The notes: generated by a model not told the origin, from the sequence alone. A stretch of DNA of 64,000 nucleotides from an uncultured Lachnospiraceae bacterium (GCA_902779305.1 CACZBD010000003.1:124001-188000); one strand, 5' to 3'; positions 17,868-27,365 are shown, numbered from the stretch's first letter. Numbers and translations are program-made.

Positions 17868-20129
17868 TCACTCCGCCGTCTCTTCGTCCTCATGAATGAT
17901 CCTGATATTGGTGATCGCAGCCTGGTCACCGGTCAGTGCCGCATACACTTCCGGTCTGTCTTCGGGAAGTATGGTCACATTCTTGATGCTGATCCCTTGA
18001 TTCTGCGTGACGACCGTCAGCTGATTTCCCTCCCGGCGGAAAGAAACCGTACAATCGTATCCTTTCTTATTGATCTCTTTCCAGTTATCCCAGCCCTTAA
18101 AATCCTGACTGATGCTGACCGAAAGTTTGCTCTCGGCATGTCCCGTTGAATCCCAGTTCTCGCCGTCCAGCCGGATCAGTGCATACTCCTGATAATCTTT
18201 TCCGTTGATCTTTCTGTCCGCGGAATAGAACAGATCCACATAAGCGCAGTGCCATACCAGTCTGGCGGTCGGCAGGCTCATGGTGTGGAAGACGATCTTC
18301 ATCTTGTCCGTGACCGGGATCCCATCCGTGGAATCGGTCCTGTATCCGTCCACCTGCACATTCGGGATGTCCCCCGCAGGGACATTGATATAGCTTACCT
18401 CTTCCGCGATCCTCGGGATGTAATCCTTCGGCATCATCTGTTCGGATAAGGAAATGCTCACATCATAAATATGACAGTTCTCACCGGTCAGCCCGATGAA
18501 GACGAATCTGGAACTGTCCGGAAGCGCGATCGTGATAGTCGTGATCCTGATGGAATCGTCCACCGTGATCTGCAGATGATCCTTGATCTTGACCGCTTCG
18601 ATATCATAGACCAGACTGTCCGCCTTGTTACGGCCGGCTGCCGTCTCTCTCGGAGCGCTTTCCTTTACAACGATCTTTCTGGCGCCGATACACTCATATT
18701 CGCCGTTTGAAAAGATCCTTGCATATTCAAAATAGTTCGAATCCTTGACTTTGCGGGGCGAGGAATGATATCTGCCGTCCAGGGAATCGAACAGCACCAT
18801 GCCCGCAAAATAATCGCTGTTTCCGGGATCCAGCGGCTCGCATTTTAAGCGGATGCGCCTCGGCTGCGGGGCAGGCCCCACAACGATCCCCTCGGAGATC
18901 TGGTCTAAGAAATTATAGCAGTCGATCTCGTCTTTTCCGGCCAGTTCCTGCACACCGATCTTTTCCTTCATGTCATATTCGGTATCCAGATCGATCAGAT
19001 GCTGCATGAGTTTGGCGAACTTCGGATCAAACTGCGAACCGGAGCCTTTGACGATCTCTTCCCGCACGCTCTGCTGCGGGATCGGCTCACGGTAACTTCT
19101 CTTGGAGGTCATCGCATCATAGGCATCCGCCACGGAAATGATCCTGGCGATCTCCGGGATGTCCTCCCCTTTCAGCTTGTCCGGGTACCCTCTGCCGTCA
19201 TAGCGCTCGTGGTGATATTTCGCGCCGATCAGAAGATCCGGATATTCGTTGATGCTGCTTAAGATCTGCGCGCCGAGCACCGGATGCTGCTTGATCACGC
19301 TGTACTCTTCGTCGGTAAGTTTTCCTTCCTTGTTGATGATCTTCTCCGAGATACCGATCTTACCGACATCGTGAAGCAACGCCGCATAATAGATCTCGTC
19401 GCATTCTTCTTCCGACTTGCCGCTTAACTGCGCGATCTTTCTCGAATACTCGGCGACACGCGCGGAATGACCGTGTGTATACTTGTCCTTGGCATCGATC
19501 GCGTTTACGAGAGCCGTCGCGGTCTGTTCGAACAGGCGGCGCAGGTTCTTGTTTTCGGCGTCCTTTTTGTAGAGACTTAACCGGAAGGAAAACAACGCAT
19601 AGACGATCCCGCCGACAATGACAAGGGCCGCCAGCGCATCAAAATAATTCTGACCTCTTGAATACTCCGTCACAAGATTCGGGTAATAATAGCCGATGAT
19701 CCAGCAGGCTGTAAGGATGAGCGCGTTGAGCACGATCATCACATGCTTGAATTTTCCTTCCAGGATCAGCGCGATGTAGACCGTCCCGAGCAGAAGCCAC
19801 AAAGGCGCTCCGCCGCTTCCGCCGCCGTTTGTAAAAAACATCATGGGGAGGAAAACGAAAACGACCACAACGGAAAGCACGACTCTGGCTCTGGCGATCC
19901 TGCATTTCCTGAAGGCGATATAAACATACAATGAAAAAAGAATTGCGCCGACAAGCGTGGAAAGTGTGGCAGATAAGGGTTCCTTCATGATCAGGCCGCA
20001 GGGAATAGCAGCAAATAACGCGATCAGCACCAGGATCGAAAACAGCATAAACGCCCTATCCCTGATATCGACCGTCGGATCAAAGATATATTTTCTGATC
20101 TTCTCTGTGGAATGCTGATGCCTGCTCAT
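17868..20129 (-). CDS. Membrane HD-GYP c-di-GMP phosphodiesterase with an unusual C-terminal extension
   Basis: A 753-residue protein. Residues 27-185 hold about six membrane helices. An HD-GYP domain at about 200-385 has HDVGKIG (HD at 253-254) and HHERYDGRGYP (306-316), so it should hydrolyse cyclic di-GMP. The last 350 residues, after the point where most HD-GYP proteins end, are beta-rich. They hold two similar halves with phrases such as GRYHSSPRKVKDSNYFEYAR and DRKINGKDYQEYALIRLDGE. I do not recognise this extension. AGGAGAGG precedes the ATG. The gene follows the aldo/keto reductase gene with an eight-base gap, so they form an operon. Confidence 0.88.
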   Translation of the reverse strand: MSRHQHSTEKIRKYIFDPTVDIRDRAFMLFSILVLIALFAAIPCGLIMKEPLSATLSTLVGAILFSLYVYIAFRKCRIARARVVLSVVVVFVFLPMMFFTNGGGSGGAPLWLLLGTVYIALILEGKFKHVMIVLNALILTACWIIGYYYPNLVTEYSRGQNYFDALAALVIVGGIVYALFSFRLSLYKKDAENKNLRRLFEQTATALVNAIDAKDKYTHGHSARVAEYSRKIAQLSGKSEEECDEIYYAALLHDVGKIGISEKIINKEGKLTDEEYSVIKQHPVLGAQILSSINEYPDLLIGAKYHHERYDGRGYPDKLKGEDIPEIARIISVADAYDAMTSKRSYREPIPQQSVREEIVKGSGSQFDPKFAKLMQHLIDLDTEYDMKEKIGVQELAGKDEIDCYNFLDQISEGIVVGPAPQPRRIRLKCEPLDPGNSDYFAGMVLFDSLDGRYHSSPRKVKDSNYFEYARIFSNGEYECIGARKIVVKESAPRETAAGRNKADSLVYDIEAVKIKDHLQITVDDSIRITTITIALPDSSRFVFIGLTGENCHIYDVSISLSEQMMPKDYIPRIAEEVSYINVPAGDIPNVQVDGYRTDSTDGIPVTDKMKIVFHTMSLPTARLVWHCAYVDLFYSADRKINGKDYQEYALIRLDGENWDSTGHAESKLSVSISQDFKGWDNWKEINKKGYDCTVSFRREGNQLTVVTQNQGISIKNVTILPEDRPEVYAALTGDQAAITNIRIIHEDEETAE

Positions 20130-20137
20130 GACCTCTC

Positions 20138-21259
20138 CTACTGTTTGTCAAATTTTTCGGCCGCATCCTGCAATAGACTGATGATCGGCAGATGCTGTGG
20201 GCATACGCCTTCACACTGTCCGCATCCGATGCAGTCCGACGCCCTGCCGTTTCCGGCATCGATCAGGCCGTTATAGAATGCCCTGGGTCTGAACTCCTCG
20301 TTGTAAAGCGTCATCGTATTCATCGAACGGAATACATCCGGAATGGCAATCTTCATCGGACAGCCGTCGGTGCAGTATCTGCATGCCGTACAGCCGATCT
20401 GCGGAATGTCGAGCATGATCGCCGTCACCTCGTCCACGGTCTTCTTTTCCTCATCCGTCAGCGGTTCAAATTTCGTAAAGGTCCCGATGTTGTCCCGCAT
20501 CTGATCCTCATGCGTCATGCCGGAAAGAATGGTCATCACGCCGGGAAGCGAGCCCACAAAACGCAGCGCCCACGATGCAACGGATGCGTCCGGTCTGACG
20601 GCTTTGAATTTTGCTTCCAGTTCCGGCTTCAGGCTTGCGAGCGTGCCGCCTTTGACCGGCTCCATGATGATCATCGGGATCTGTCTCTCATGAAGGATCT
20701 CGTAAAGTTTGCCGGACCTGACGACCGGATTGGTCCAGTCCGCATAATTTAACTGGATCTGCACAAATTCCGTCTCGGGATGCGCATCAAGCACCCGCTC
20801 CAAGAGCTCCGGACTTCCGTGGAACGAAAAGCCGAAATGTCTGATCTTTCCCTCTTTCTTCTTTTGCATCCCCCAGTTGAAGCAGTCCAGATCCTCATAT
20901 CTGTCGATGTTTCCGTCCTCAACGGAATGCAGCAGGTAAAAATCATAAAAATCAACACCCGCCCTCGTAAGCTGCTCTTCAAAGATCCTGTCACGGTCTT
21001 CTTTTGTTTTCATTTCCCAGATCGGCAGTTTGGTCGCAAGCGTAAAACGGTCTCTGGGATATCTTTTGACGATCGCCTCTCTTGCCTCGACCTCAGACTT
21101 TCCGCCGTGATAAACATAAGCGGTGTCAAAATAGTTCAATCCTGCATCCATATAGGCGTCCACCATGCGGCAGACTTCTTCATGGTCGATCTTTCCGTCC
21201 TTTTCGGGCAGTCTCATCAAGCCGAATCCGAGTTTGGGCATTTCCTGAAGATCGATCAT
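20138..21259 (-). CDS. Aldo/keto reductase with C-terminal ferredoxin-like 4Fe-4S domain
   Basis: A 373-residue protein. The (beta/alpha)8 aldo/keto reductase part (about 1-275) has GFGLMRLP near the start and the active-site tyrosine region LNYFDTAYVYHGG. The tail carries two cysteine clusters, CTACRYCTDGCPM and CIGCGQCEGVCPQ, which fit two [4Fe-4S] clusters. Such enzymes are widespread in anaerobes and presumably take or give electrons through the clusters; the substrate is unknown. It is the first gene of a pair with the HD-GYP phosphodiesterase. A second member of the family lies at 56157-57299. Confidence 0.9.
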   Translation of the reverse strand: MIDLQEMPKLGFGLMRLPEKDGKIDHEEVCRMVDAYMDAGLNYFDTAYVYHGGKSEVEAREAIVKRYPRDRFTLATKLPIWEMKTKEDRDRIFEEQLTRAGVDFYDFYLLHSVEDGNIDRYEDLDCFNWGMQKKKEGKIRHFGFSFHGSPELLERVLDAHPETEFVQIQLNYADWTNPVVRSGKLYEILHERQIPMIIMEPVKGGTLASLKPELEAKFKAVRPDASVASWALRFVGSLPGVMTILSGMTHEDQMRDNIGTFTKFEPLTDEEKKTVDEVTAIMLDIPQIGCTACRYCTDGCPMKIAIPDVFRSMNTMTLYNEEFRPRAFYNGLIDAGNGRASDCIGCGQCEGVCPQHLPIISLLQDAAEKFDKQ

Positions 21260-21512
21260 GTTTCATCCTCCTGTCGTTATCTGGTGCTCCGCCCCCTTAG
21301 CGGAAATATCGGGTTTCATACGCTAACAGAATACCACTTTTTGCCGTAAAAAGGTAGCGTAAGCGCGTAAAATTAAGCCGGATCTCTTGATTTTTACAAA
21401 AAAAGTGTCCAAAACCGCGAAAATATACGATATATATTTGAAAGACTCTTTTTTCTCCCTTGATTTTCATATATAATATAGGACTGTAGTGAATCAAAAG
21501 GCAGTGTTTACG

Positions 21513-22859
21513 ATGGAACATAAGCAGAAGAAAACCATATCGTTAAGAAGCGTACATATCGTGATGATCCTTGCCATGATCGTATTGTCGGGGATCGTCG
21601 GCGTTTCCACATACCGGCTGTTGAACACATTTGCCCGTTTCAGTTCCGCGTCCAAGCAGCATGTCGAGCTGATGAAAGCCACGCACGATCTGATGGAAGC
21701 TTCGGACTATCTGACCGAGAACGCGCAGCGTTTTACCGTAAACGGTGAGCGCATATTCATGGATCAGTATTTTACCGAAGCGAACGAATCCAAAAGACGC
21801 GAAGCGGCGCTGGCCAAAATGGGCGGCAGCGAGCATGCCGAATCCGCATTTATCGAACTGCAGGAAGCCATGAACAATTCCGTAAGACTGATGGATCAGG
21901 AATACTACGCCATGCGTCTTGTGGTCGAGGCAAAAGGCATTACCGGTTATCCGGAAGTTCTTGATGATGTCATCCTGCGTCCGGAGGATGAAGCTTTATC
22001 CGCGGAAGGAAAGATGCGGCGCGCAACGGAGCTGGTGTTAAATGAGGATTATTACAAGCTGAAAGACCTGATCCGCAAGGAAATGCACGACAGCCGCAAC
22101 GAAGTGGATGAACTCTTCAAGGAAACGGAAGACCGGGAACTGAATAAGATCCATCATCAGGTCAGCTTCGTGATCGCCGTGATCATCATCCAGATCCTTT
22201 CGATCTTTGTGATGCTCCGGATCACTTCGCATCTTGGGATCAATCCGATCCTTCGGGCCGTTGAGAGGATCAAGTCCGACGATCCGATCCCGGAAAATGG
22301 CGGAAGCGAATTCATTTATCTGGCGCAGGCTTACAACAAGATGTATGCCGGCTACAAGAACAGTCTGGAACGCCTGAGTTACAAAGCTTCCCATGACGAA
22401 CTGACCGGCGCTTACAACCGGGCGGGCTATGATGTGCTGCTCTCTTCGATCGACTTAAAGACCACATATATGATGCTGTTTGACGTGGATAATTTCAAGA
22501 GCATCAACGACAATTACGGGCACGAGACCGGCGACAAGGTCCTGATCAAATTCGTGCAGGTATTAAAAAGTGTATTCCGTGACGATGACTGCATCTGCAG
22601 GATCGGCGGCGATGAATTCGTTGTGCTGATGGTGCATTCCTCGGGCATGAAAAAACGCCTGATCGAAAATAAGATCGGGCAGATCAAATCCGAACTGATG
22701 AACACGGAGGACGGCCTTCCTCCCATTTCCATCAGCGCCGGGATCGTCAGCGGCAAAGAAGCTTCCGACCCGACCGCCCTCTATGAAAAATCGGATGCGG
22801 CCATGTACGAATCCAAGAAAAAAGGAAAAGATACGTTCACCTTCTATTCGGCAAGCTGA
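21513..22859 (+). CDS. Membrane-bound diguanylate cyclase (GGDEF)
   Basis: A 448-residue protein with two membrane helices (about 12-35 and 208-230) flanking an extracellular helical sensor of roughly 170 residues. A GGDEF domain follows. The intact RIGGDEFVVLM motif and the DELTGAYNRAGYD and FDVDNFKSINDNYGH segments indicate an active enzyme making cyclic di-GMP from GTP. The ATG at 21513 follows AAAAGG; a GTG at 21489 is in frame but lacks a ribosome site. With the divergent HD-GYP gene it forms a synthesis/degradation pair for the same messenger. A terminator follows directly. Confidence 0.92.
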   Translation: MEHKQKKTISLRSVHIVMILAMIVLSGIVGVSTYRLLNTFARFSSASKQHVELMKATHDLMEASDYLTENAQRFTVNGERIFMDQYFTEANESKRREAALAKMGGSEHAESAFIELQEAMNNSVRLMDQEYYAMRLVVEAKGITGYPEVLDDVILRPEDEALSAEGKMRRATELVLNEDYYKLKDLIRKEMHDSRNEVDELFKETEDRELNKIHHQVSFVIAVIIIQILSIFVMLRITSHLGINPILRAVERIKSDDPIPENGGSEFIYLAQAYNKMYAGYKNSLERLSYKASHDELTGAYNRAGYDVLLSSIDLKTTYMMLFDVDNFKSINDNYGHETGDKVLIKFVQVLKSVFRDDDCICRIGGDEFVVLMVHSSGMKKRLIENKIGQIKSELMNTEDGLPPISISAGIVSGKEASDPTALYEKSDAAMYESKKKGKDTFTFYSAS

Positions 22860-22875
22860 ACGCCATGATCCTTAT

Positions 22876-22907
22876 GCCGGCTTCCTTTTTGGGAAAGCCG
22901 GCTTTTT
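22876..22907 (+). terminator. Intrinsic terminator after the diguanylate cyclase
   Basis: GCCGGCTT (22876-22883) pairs with AAGCCGGC (22895-22902), followed by five T residues. Confidence 0.85.
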
Positions 22908-22919
22908 GTTTGCCCCTTT

Positions 22920-23333
22920 CTACTTCGCCGATTTCTTCGGCACGTGCGCGCCCGTGAAAGTTAGGGTGGCGATCAGTTTGCCCAGATCATCCGTAACCTT
23001 CACTTCATAGAAACAGTTGTTTCGCCCTTCCTTTAACAGGGATGCCTCGGCATACAAAACACTGCCCCTTGTCGCGGACAGGAAGTTCGCCTGGGAAACG
23101 ATGCTGACAGAAGCCTGCTCTTTATCAAAATTTGAAGCGACCGCAAAGGCAAAATCAGCCAAAGTGTAGATCGCGCCGCCCATGACACCGCCGTAGGCAT
23201 TGTAATGGTCCCCCATAAGCTTCAGACTGCATTTGGCATAGTTCTCGCCGATCTCATCGATCACGGCGCCCGTCAGTTTTGTCGCAAACAGATCCTTTGA
23301 AAATTCTTCCCTTGCTTCTTCGAGCGGTCTCAT
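22920..23333 (-). CDS. PaaI-type hotdog-fold thioesterase
   Basis: A 137-residue hotdog-fold protein. The signature GDHYNAYGGVMGGAIYTLADFA contains the conserved Asn/Gly of the PaaI active site, and SIVSQANFLSATRGSVLYAEA forms the second half of the fold. PaaI-like enzymes hydrolyse acyl- or aryl-CoA thioesters in the cytoplasm. The substrate cannot be told, and no CoA-pathway gene is adjacent. It is a single gene, convergent with the diguanylate cyclase and divergent from purA. Confidence 0.85.
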   Translation of the reverse strand: MRPLEEAREEFSKDLFATKLTGAVIDEIGENYAKCSLKLMGDHYNAYGGVMGGAIYTLADFAFAVASNFDKEQASVSIVSQANFLSATRGSVLYAEASLLKEGRNNCFYEVKVTDDLGKLIATLTFTGAHVPKKSAK

Positions 23334-23396
23334 CTTTTTCTCCTCTTTTCTTCAGATTTTCATGTGATGTTCTTCCATCTATTTTAGCATATCCGA

Positions 23397-23425
23397 TTGA
23401 CTTTTTCGCGCTTCGGTTGTATATT
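23397..23425 (+). promoter_or_regulatory. purA promoter
   Basis: TTGACT (23397-23402) and TATATT (23420-23425) are 17 bases apart, giving a start near 23432 and a leader of about 58 bases. Confidence 0.65.
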
Positions 23426-23439
23426 TCTTGTGGGCAACG

Positions 23440-23471
23440 GGGCCATAGCTGTGGTTATGGTACCCTTTTTT
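23440..23471 (+). terminator. Terminator-like hairpin in the purA leader
   Basis: GGGCCATAGC (23440-23449) pairs with GTTATGG plus CCC (23454-23460 and 23463-23465), with a TA bulge and a TGTG loop. TTTTTT (23466-23471) follows. It lies within the first 40 bases of the transcript and 20 bases before the purA start, so it could attenuate transcription or limit translation. Confidence 0.45.
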
Positions 23472-23490
23472 ATGTTATGGAGGAAAAATC

Positions 23491-24783
23491 ATGGTTAAAG
23501 CTGTAGTCGGAGCAAACTGGGGAGACGAGGGCAAAGGCAAGATCACGGACCTTCTGGCCGGAGATGCCGATATCGTCGTCAGGTTTCAGGGCGGTGCCAA
23601 CGCCGGACACACGATCAAGAACAGGTACGGCAAATTCGCGCTGCATACCCTTCCTTCCGGTGCGTTCAATGAAAACACCGTCAACATCATCGGGAACGGC
23701 GTCGCGCTGAACGTGCCGATCTTAATGGGCGAGATCGATGACATCGTCTCAAAGGGCGTTCCCAAACCGAAGATCCTTATTTCGGAAAGGGCGCAGCTGA
23801 TCATGCCCTACCATATCAAATTCGACGAATATGAGGAAGAACGTCTGGCGGGAAAATCATTCGGATCGACCAAATCCGGCATCGCGCCGTTCTATTCCGA
23901 TAAATTTGCAAAGATCGGGTTTCAGGTCAGCGATCTGTGGGATGACAAAGAGGATCTTCTCGACAAGATCAAAGGCATCACGGTACAGAAGAATGTCCTT
24001 CTGGAAGATCTCTACCACAAACCGCCCATCGACGTAAACGAGACTTACGAAACCCTGATGAAGTATAAAGAGATGATCGAGCCCTATGTGTGCGATGTTT
24101 CGCTCTATTTGGACGAAGCGATCCGCGCGGGGAAGACGATCCTTTTGGAAGGACAGCTCGGCACGCTCAAGGACTGCGATCACGGCATCTACCCGATGGT
24201 CACTTCCTCGAACACCATCGCCGCTTACGGCGCAGTCGGCTGCGGGATCCCGCCTTACGAGATCAAACAGATCATCTCCGTCTGCAAGGCCTATTCCTCG
24301 GCCGTAGGTGCCGGTGAATTCGTCAGCGAGATCCTCGATGAAGACGTGGCCGATGAGCTCAGGCGCAGAGGCGGCGACGGCGGCGAATACGGCGCGACCA
24401 CGGGAAGGCCGAGAAGAATGGGCTGGTTTGACTGTGTCGCTTCCCGCTACGGCTGCAGACTGCAGGGAACGACCGATGTTGCCTTTACTGTCCTCGATGT
24501 CCTCGGTTATCTCGATGAGATCCCGGTATGCACGGGTTATGAGATCGACGGCAAAGTCACGACCGATTTCCCCGTCACGAGGCTTTTGAAAAAAGCAAAG
24601 CCCGTGCTTGAAACGCTTCCCGGCTGGAAATGCGACATCACGGGGATCAGAAACTACGAAGACCTGCCGGAGAACTGCAAAAACTACATTTCCTTCATCG
24701 AGAAAAAGATCGGCTATCCGATCACGATGGTCAGCAACGGTCCCGGAAGAGATGACATCATCTACCGGAAATCCGAACTGTAA
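23491..24783 (+). CDS. purA: Adenylosuccinate synthetase
   Basis: A 430-residue enzyme joining IMP and aspartate with GTP to make adenylosuccinate, the first committed step to AMP. Family motifs are ANWGDEGKGKITD at the start (GTP/IMP site), GGANAGHTI, and the DCVASRYG region near residue 315. The ATG follows GGAGG at good spacing. It stands alone, which is common in Firmicutes, with its own promoter and terminator. Its 3' end carries a 13-base tandem duplication that spans the stop codon. Confidence 0.97.
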   Translation: MVKAVVGANWGDEGKGKITDLLAGDADIVVRFQGGANAGHTIKNRYGKFALHTLPSGAFNENTVNIIGNGVALNVPILMGEIDDIVSKGVPKPKILISERAQLIMPYHIKFDEYEEERLAGKSFGSTKSGIAPFYSDKFAKIGFQVSDLWDDKEDLLDKIKGITVQKNVLLEDLYHKPPIDVNETYETLMKYKEMIEPYVCDVSLYLDEAIRAGKTILLEGQLGTLKDCDHGIYPMVTSSNTIAAYGAVGCGIPPYEIKQIISVCKAYSSAVGAGEFVSEILDEDVADELRRRGGDGGEYGATTGRPRRMGWFDCVASRYGCRLQGTTDVAFTVLDVLGYLDEIPVCTGYEIDGKVTTDFPVTRLLKKAKPVLETLPGWKCDITGIRNYEDLPENCKNYISFIEKKIGYPITMVSNGPGRDDIIYRKSEL

Positions 24784-24802
24784 ATCCGAACTGTAAATCC
24801 GG
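24769..24802 (+). repeat. 13-base tandem duplication over the purA stop codon
   Basis: AAATCCGAACTGT occurs at 24769-24781 and 24782-24794, and a third partial copy starts at 24795. The TAA stop (24781-24783) falls on the first junction, so the duplication does not change the protein. It looks like recent replication slippage. Confidence 0.85.
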
Positions 24803-24857
24803 TCTCCTTCAGGAACCCGGATCAAACAAAAAATGAAAAACCGCAAAAATGCAAAAA

Positions 24858-24884
24858 GGACGCCGGCTAGTGCCGGCGCCTTTT
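24858..24884. terminator. Bidirectional terminator between purA and cysK
   Basis: GGACGCCGGC (24858-24867) pairs with GCCGGCGCC (24872-24880), with one bulged A. TTTT follows on the plus strand and AAAAA precedes it for the minus strand. Confidence 0.85.
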
Positions 24885-24940
24885 GTTTGGTAGGAATGCG
24901 TGTGAAATAAAAAGGAGGGTAATATAATAGCCTGATCCGA

Positions 24941-25870
24941 TCAGCCGAACAGGGCTGTCGAATAGTATCTGTCTCCGCTGTCGGGAAGCAGCGCCACGAT
25001 GACTTTGCCTTCGTTCTCGCTCTTCTTTGCATATTCGATCGCCGCAAAGAGCGAAGCGCCTGAAGAAATGCCGACCGACAGGCCTTCTGTTTTGGCAAGC
25101 AGTTTCGCGGTTGCAAATGCGTCATCATTGGACGCCGTAAATACTTCATCATAAACTTTGGTGTTCAATACATCCGGAACGAAACCTGCGCCGATCCCCT
25201 GGATCTTATGCGCGCCTGCCCTGCCTTCGGAAAGTACCGGGGAGTCCGCGGGCTCCAAGGCCACGACTTTGACTGCAGGATTCTGTTCTTTCAAGTATTC
25301 GCCCGTTCCCGTAACGGTTCCGCCCGTTCCGACACCAGCGATGAAGATGTCTACTTTTCCGTCGGTATCATTCCAGATCTCCGGTCCGGTCGTTGCTTTA
25401 TGGATTGCAGGGTTGGCGGGATTGACAAACTGTCCCGGGATGAATGCGTTCGGAATCTCTTTCGCGAGTTCTTCCGCCTTTGCAATCGCGCCCTTCATGC
25501 CCTTTGCACCTTCGGTCAGCACGAGTTCCGCGCCGTAAGCCTTCAGGATGTTTCTTCTCTCCACACTCATGGTCTCCGGCATCGTTAAGATGATCCGGTA
25601 GCCTTTTGCAGCTGCGATGGCAGCAAGGCCGATCCCCGTGTTTCCGCTGGTCGGCTCGATGATGACCGCGCCTTCCTTTAGGATCCCTTTTGCTTCCGCA
25701 TCCTCGATCATCGCCTTTGCGATACGGTCTTTGACACTTCCCGAGGGATTAAAGTACTCCAGTTTTACTAAGACCTTTGCTTTGAGGCCGAGTTCCTTTT
25801 CAATATTTTTCACCTCTACAAGCGGGGTGTTTCCGATCAGTTCTACTGCTCCGTTATAAATCTTTCCCAT
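24941..25870 (-). CDS. cysK: Cysteine synthase (O-acetylserine sulfhydrylase)
   Basis: A 309-residue fold-type II PLP enzyme making cysteine from O-acetylserine and sulfide. Motifs are [10 protein letters not shown], the cofactor lysine in [11 protein letters not shown], the substrate loop PTSGNTGIG, and the phosphate cup [10 protein letters not shown]. In many Firmicutes CysK also binds the Rrf2 regulator CymR to sense cysteine, which makes the nearby Rrf2 gene at 27698-28093 notable. It has its own promoter but lies 106 bases behind metY on the same strand, so read-through is possible. Confidence 0.96.
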   Translation of the reverse strand: MGKIYNGAVELIGNTPLVEVKNIEKELGLKAKVLVKLEYFNPSGSVKDRIAKAMIEDAEAKGILKEGAVIIEPTSGNTGIGLAAIAAAKGYRIILTMPETMSVERRNILKAYGAELVLTEGAKGMKGAIAKAEELAKEIPNAFIPGQFVNPANPAIHKATTGPEIWNDTDGKVDIFIAGVGTGGTVTGTGEYLKEQNPAVKVVALEPADSPVLSEGRAGAHKIQGIGAGFVPDVLNTKVYDEVFTASNDDAFATAKLLAKTEGLSVGISSGASLFAAIEYAKKSENEGKVIVALLPDSGDRYYSTALFG

Positions 25871-25909
25871 GATGGTTCTCCTCTCTTTCCCGGATGTTTT
25901 CCGGGTTCT

Positions 25910-25938
25910 ATTATTCTCTCATCCGCGCCGTTCGTCAA
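25910..25938 (-). promoter_or_regulatory. cysK promoter
   Basis: Minus-strand TTGACG (25933-25938) and AATAAT (25910-25915) with a 17-base spacer. No copy of the Rrf2-type operator overlaps it. Confidence 0.55.
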
Positions 25939-25976
25939 GAAAGCCGGCGCCGGTTGATTTTGATGCTTCTGCTTTT

Positions 25977-27260
25977 TTATCCGATCGCTGCAAAGCCTTT
26001 CTCAAGGTCTGCGATGATGTCGTCGATATGCTCCGTTCCGATGGAAAGACGGATCGTGTTCCGCTTGATGCCCTGATCCAGAAGTTCCTCCTCGGACAGC
26101 TGGGAATGTGTGGTGGAAGCCGGATGGATCACTAAGCTCTTTACGTCGGCAACGTTTGCAAGGAGCGAAAAGATCTCAAGGTTATCGATAAACTTCCAGG
26201 CTTCGTCCTGTCCGCCCTTGATGTCGAATGTGAAGATTGAGCCGCCGCCGTTCTTAAAGTACTTCTCATAAAGCGCATGGTCCGGATGATCCGCAAGGGA
26301 AGGATGGTTCACTTTTTCCACCTTCGGATGTTTGCTTAAGTATTCCACGACCTTCTTCGTGTTCTCCGCATGTCTTTCCAGGCGCAGGGACAGCGTTTCC
26401 ACGCCCTGTAACAGAAGGAATGCTGCAAACGGTGAGATCGTTGCGCCCGTATCCCTTAACAGGATCGCTCTGATGAAAGTCACGAAAGCGGCGGGGCCTA
26501 CCACATCATAGAAGGAAACACCGTGATAGCTCGGGTTGGGCGCTGCGATGTTCGGATATTTTCCGCTTGCCTTCCAGTCAAACTTACCGGATTCCACGAT
26601 GATGCCGCCAAGCGTTGTGCCGTGGCCGCCGATGAACTTGGTCGCGGAATGCACCACGATGTCTGCGCCGTGCTCGATCGGACGGAACAGATACGGCGTT
26701 CCGAAAGTGTTGTCCACGACCAGCGGAAGTCCGTGCTTGTGCGCGATCTGCGCGATGGCGTCGATATCGGGGATATCACTGTTCGGGTTGCCGAGTGTCT
26801 CTAAATAGATCGCTCTCGTGTTCTCTTTGATCGCACCTTCGACTTCCGCAAGGTTATGCGCATCCACGAAGGTGGTCTCGATCCCGTACTGCGGCAGGGT
26901 ATGTGAAAGGAGGTTGTAGCTTCCGCCGTAGATGGTCTTCTGGGAAACGATGTGTCCGCCGTTTGCCGCAAGCGCTTCGATCGTGTAGGTGATCGCTGCC
27001 GCGCCGGAAGCAAGTGCAAGCGCTGCGCTGCCGCCTTCCAAAGCTGCCAGTCTCTTTTCGAGAACGTCCTGTGTCGAGTTCGTCAGTCTTCCGTATATGT
27101 TTCCGGCATCCGCAAGGCCGAAACGGTCAGCGGCATGCTTGCTGTTGTGGAATACATAGGAAGTTGTCTGGTAAATGGGAACCGCTCTGGCGTCCGTAGC
27201 CGGATCTGCCTGTTCCTGTCCAACGTGTAACTGTAACGTTTCAAATCTGTAATCGCTCAT
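25977..27260 (-). CDS. metY: O-acetylhomoserine sulfhydrylase (aminocarboxypropyltransferase)
   Basis: A 427-residue Cys/Met-metabolism PLP enzyme. The start YRFETLQLHVGQEQADPATDA and the length (about 430, against 380-400 for cystathionine synthases) point to the O-acetylhomoserine sulfhydrylase branch, which makes homocysteine from O-acetylhomoserine and sulfide. The cofactor lysine is in VHSATKFIGGHGT. CAGGAGAA precedes the ATG. The 320-base leader between promoter and start holds an Rrf2-type operator, a cysteine-rich leader peptide and an intrinsic terminator. Expression is therefore probably set by cysteine at two levels. Confidence 0.93.
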   Translation of the reverse strand: MSDYRFETLQLHVGQEQADPATDARAVPIYQTTSYVFHNSKHAADRFGLADAGNIYGRLTNSTQDVLEKRLAALEGGSAALALASGAAAITYTIEALAANGGHIVSQKTIYGGSYNLLSHTLPQYGIETTFVDAHNLAEVEGAIKENTRAIYLETLGNPNSDIPDIDAIAQIAHKHGLPLVVDNTFGTPYLFRPIEHGADIVVHSATKFIGGHGTTLGGIIVESGKFDWKASGKYPNIAAPNPSYHGVSFYDVVGPAAFVTFIRAILLRDTGATISPFAAFLLLQGVETLSLRLERHAENTKKVVEYLSKHPKVEKVNHPSLADHPDHALYEKYFKNGGGSIFTFDIKGGQDEAWKFIDNLEIFSLLANVADVKSLVIHPASTTHSQLSEEELLDQGIKRNTIRLSIGTEHIDDIIADLEKGFAAIG

Positions 27261-27330
27261 TTTTCTATTCTCCTGTTCTTTATTTTTGTGTTTTTTCTGC
27301 TTTAACGCTCGACCCCTCTTGTCTTCTCCG

Positions 27331-27365
27331 AAAAAAAGCCCGGGGGCTTATTCTGCTCCCGGGCT
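27331..27365 (-). terminator. Attenuator terminator in the metY leader
   Basis: On the minus strand AGCCCGGG (27358-27365) pairs with CCCGGGCT (27337-27344) across 13 bases and is followed by seven T residues. It lies 16 bases after the leader-peptide stop and about 70 bases before metY. CTCCCGGGCT inside the leader peptide (27439-27448) is exactly complementary to its 5' arm AGCCCGGGAG (27356-27365), which would form a competing antiterminator. Confidence 0.8.

Noticed and set aside
23857..25152. Open frame of 431 codons on the minus strand across purA
   Set aside because: It is antisense to purA and runs through a terminator into cysK; its content is a mirror of purA codon use.
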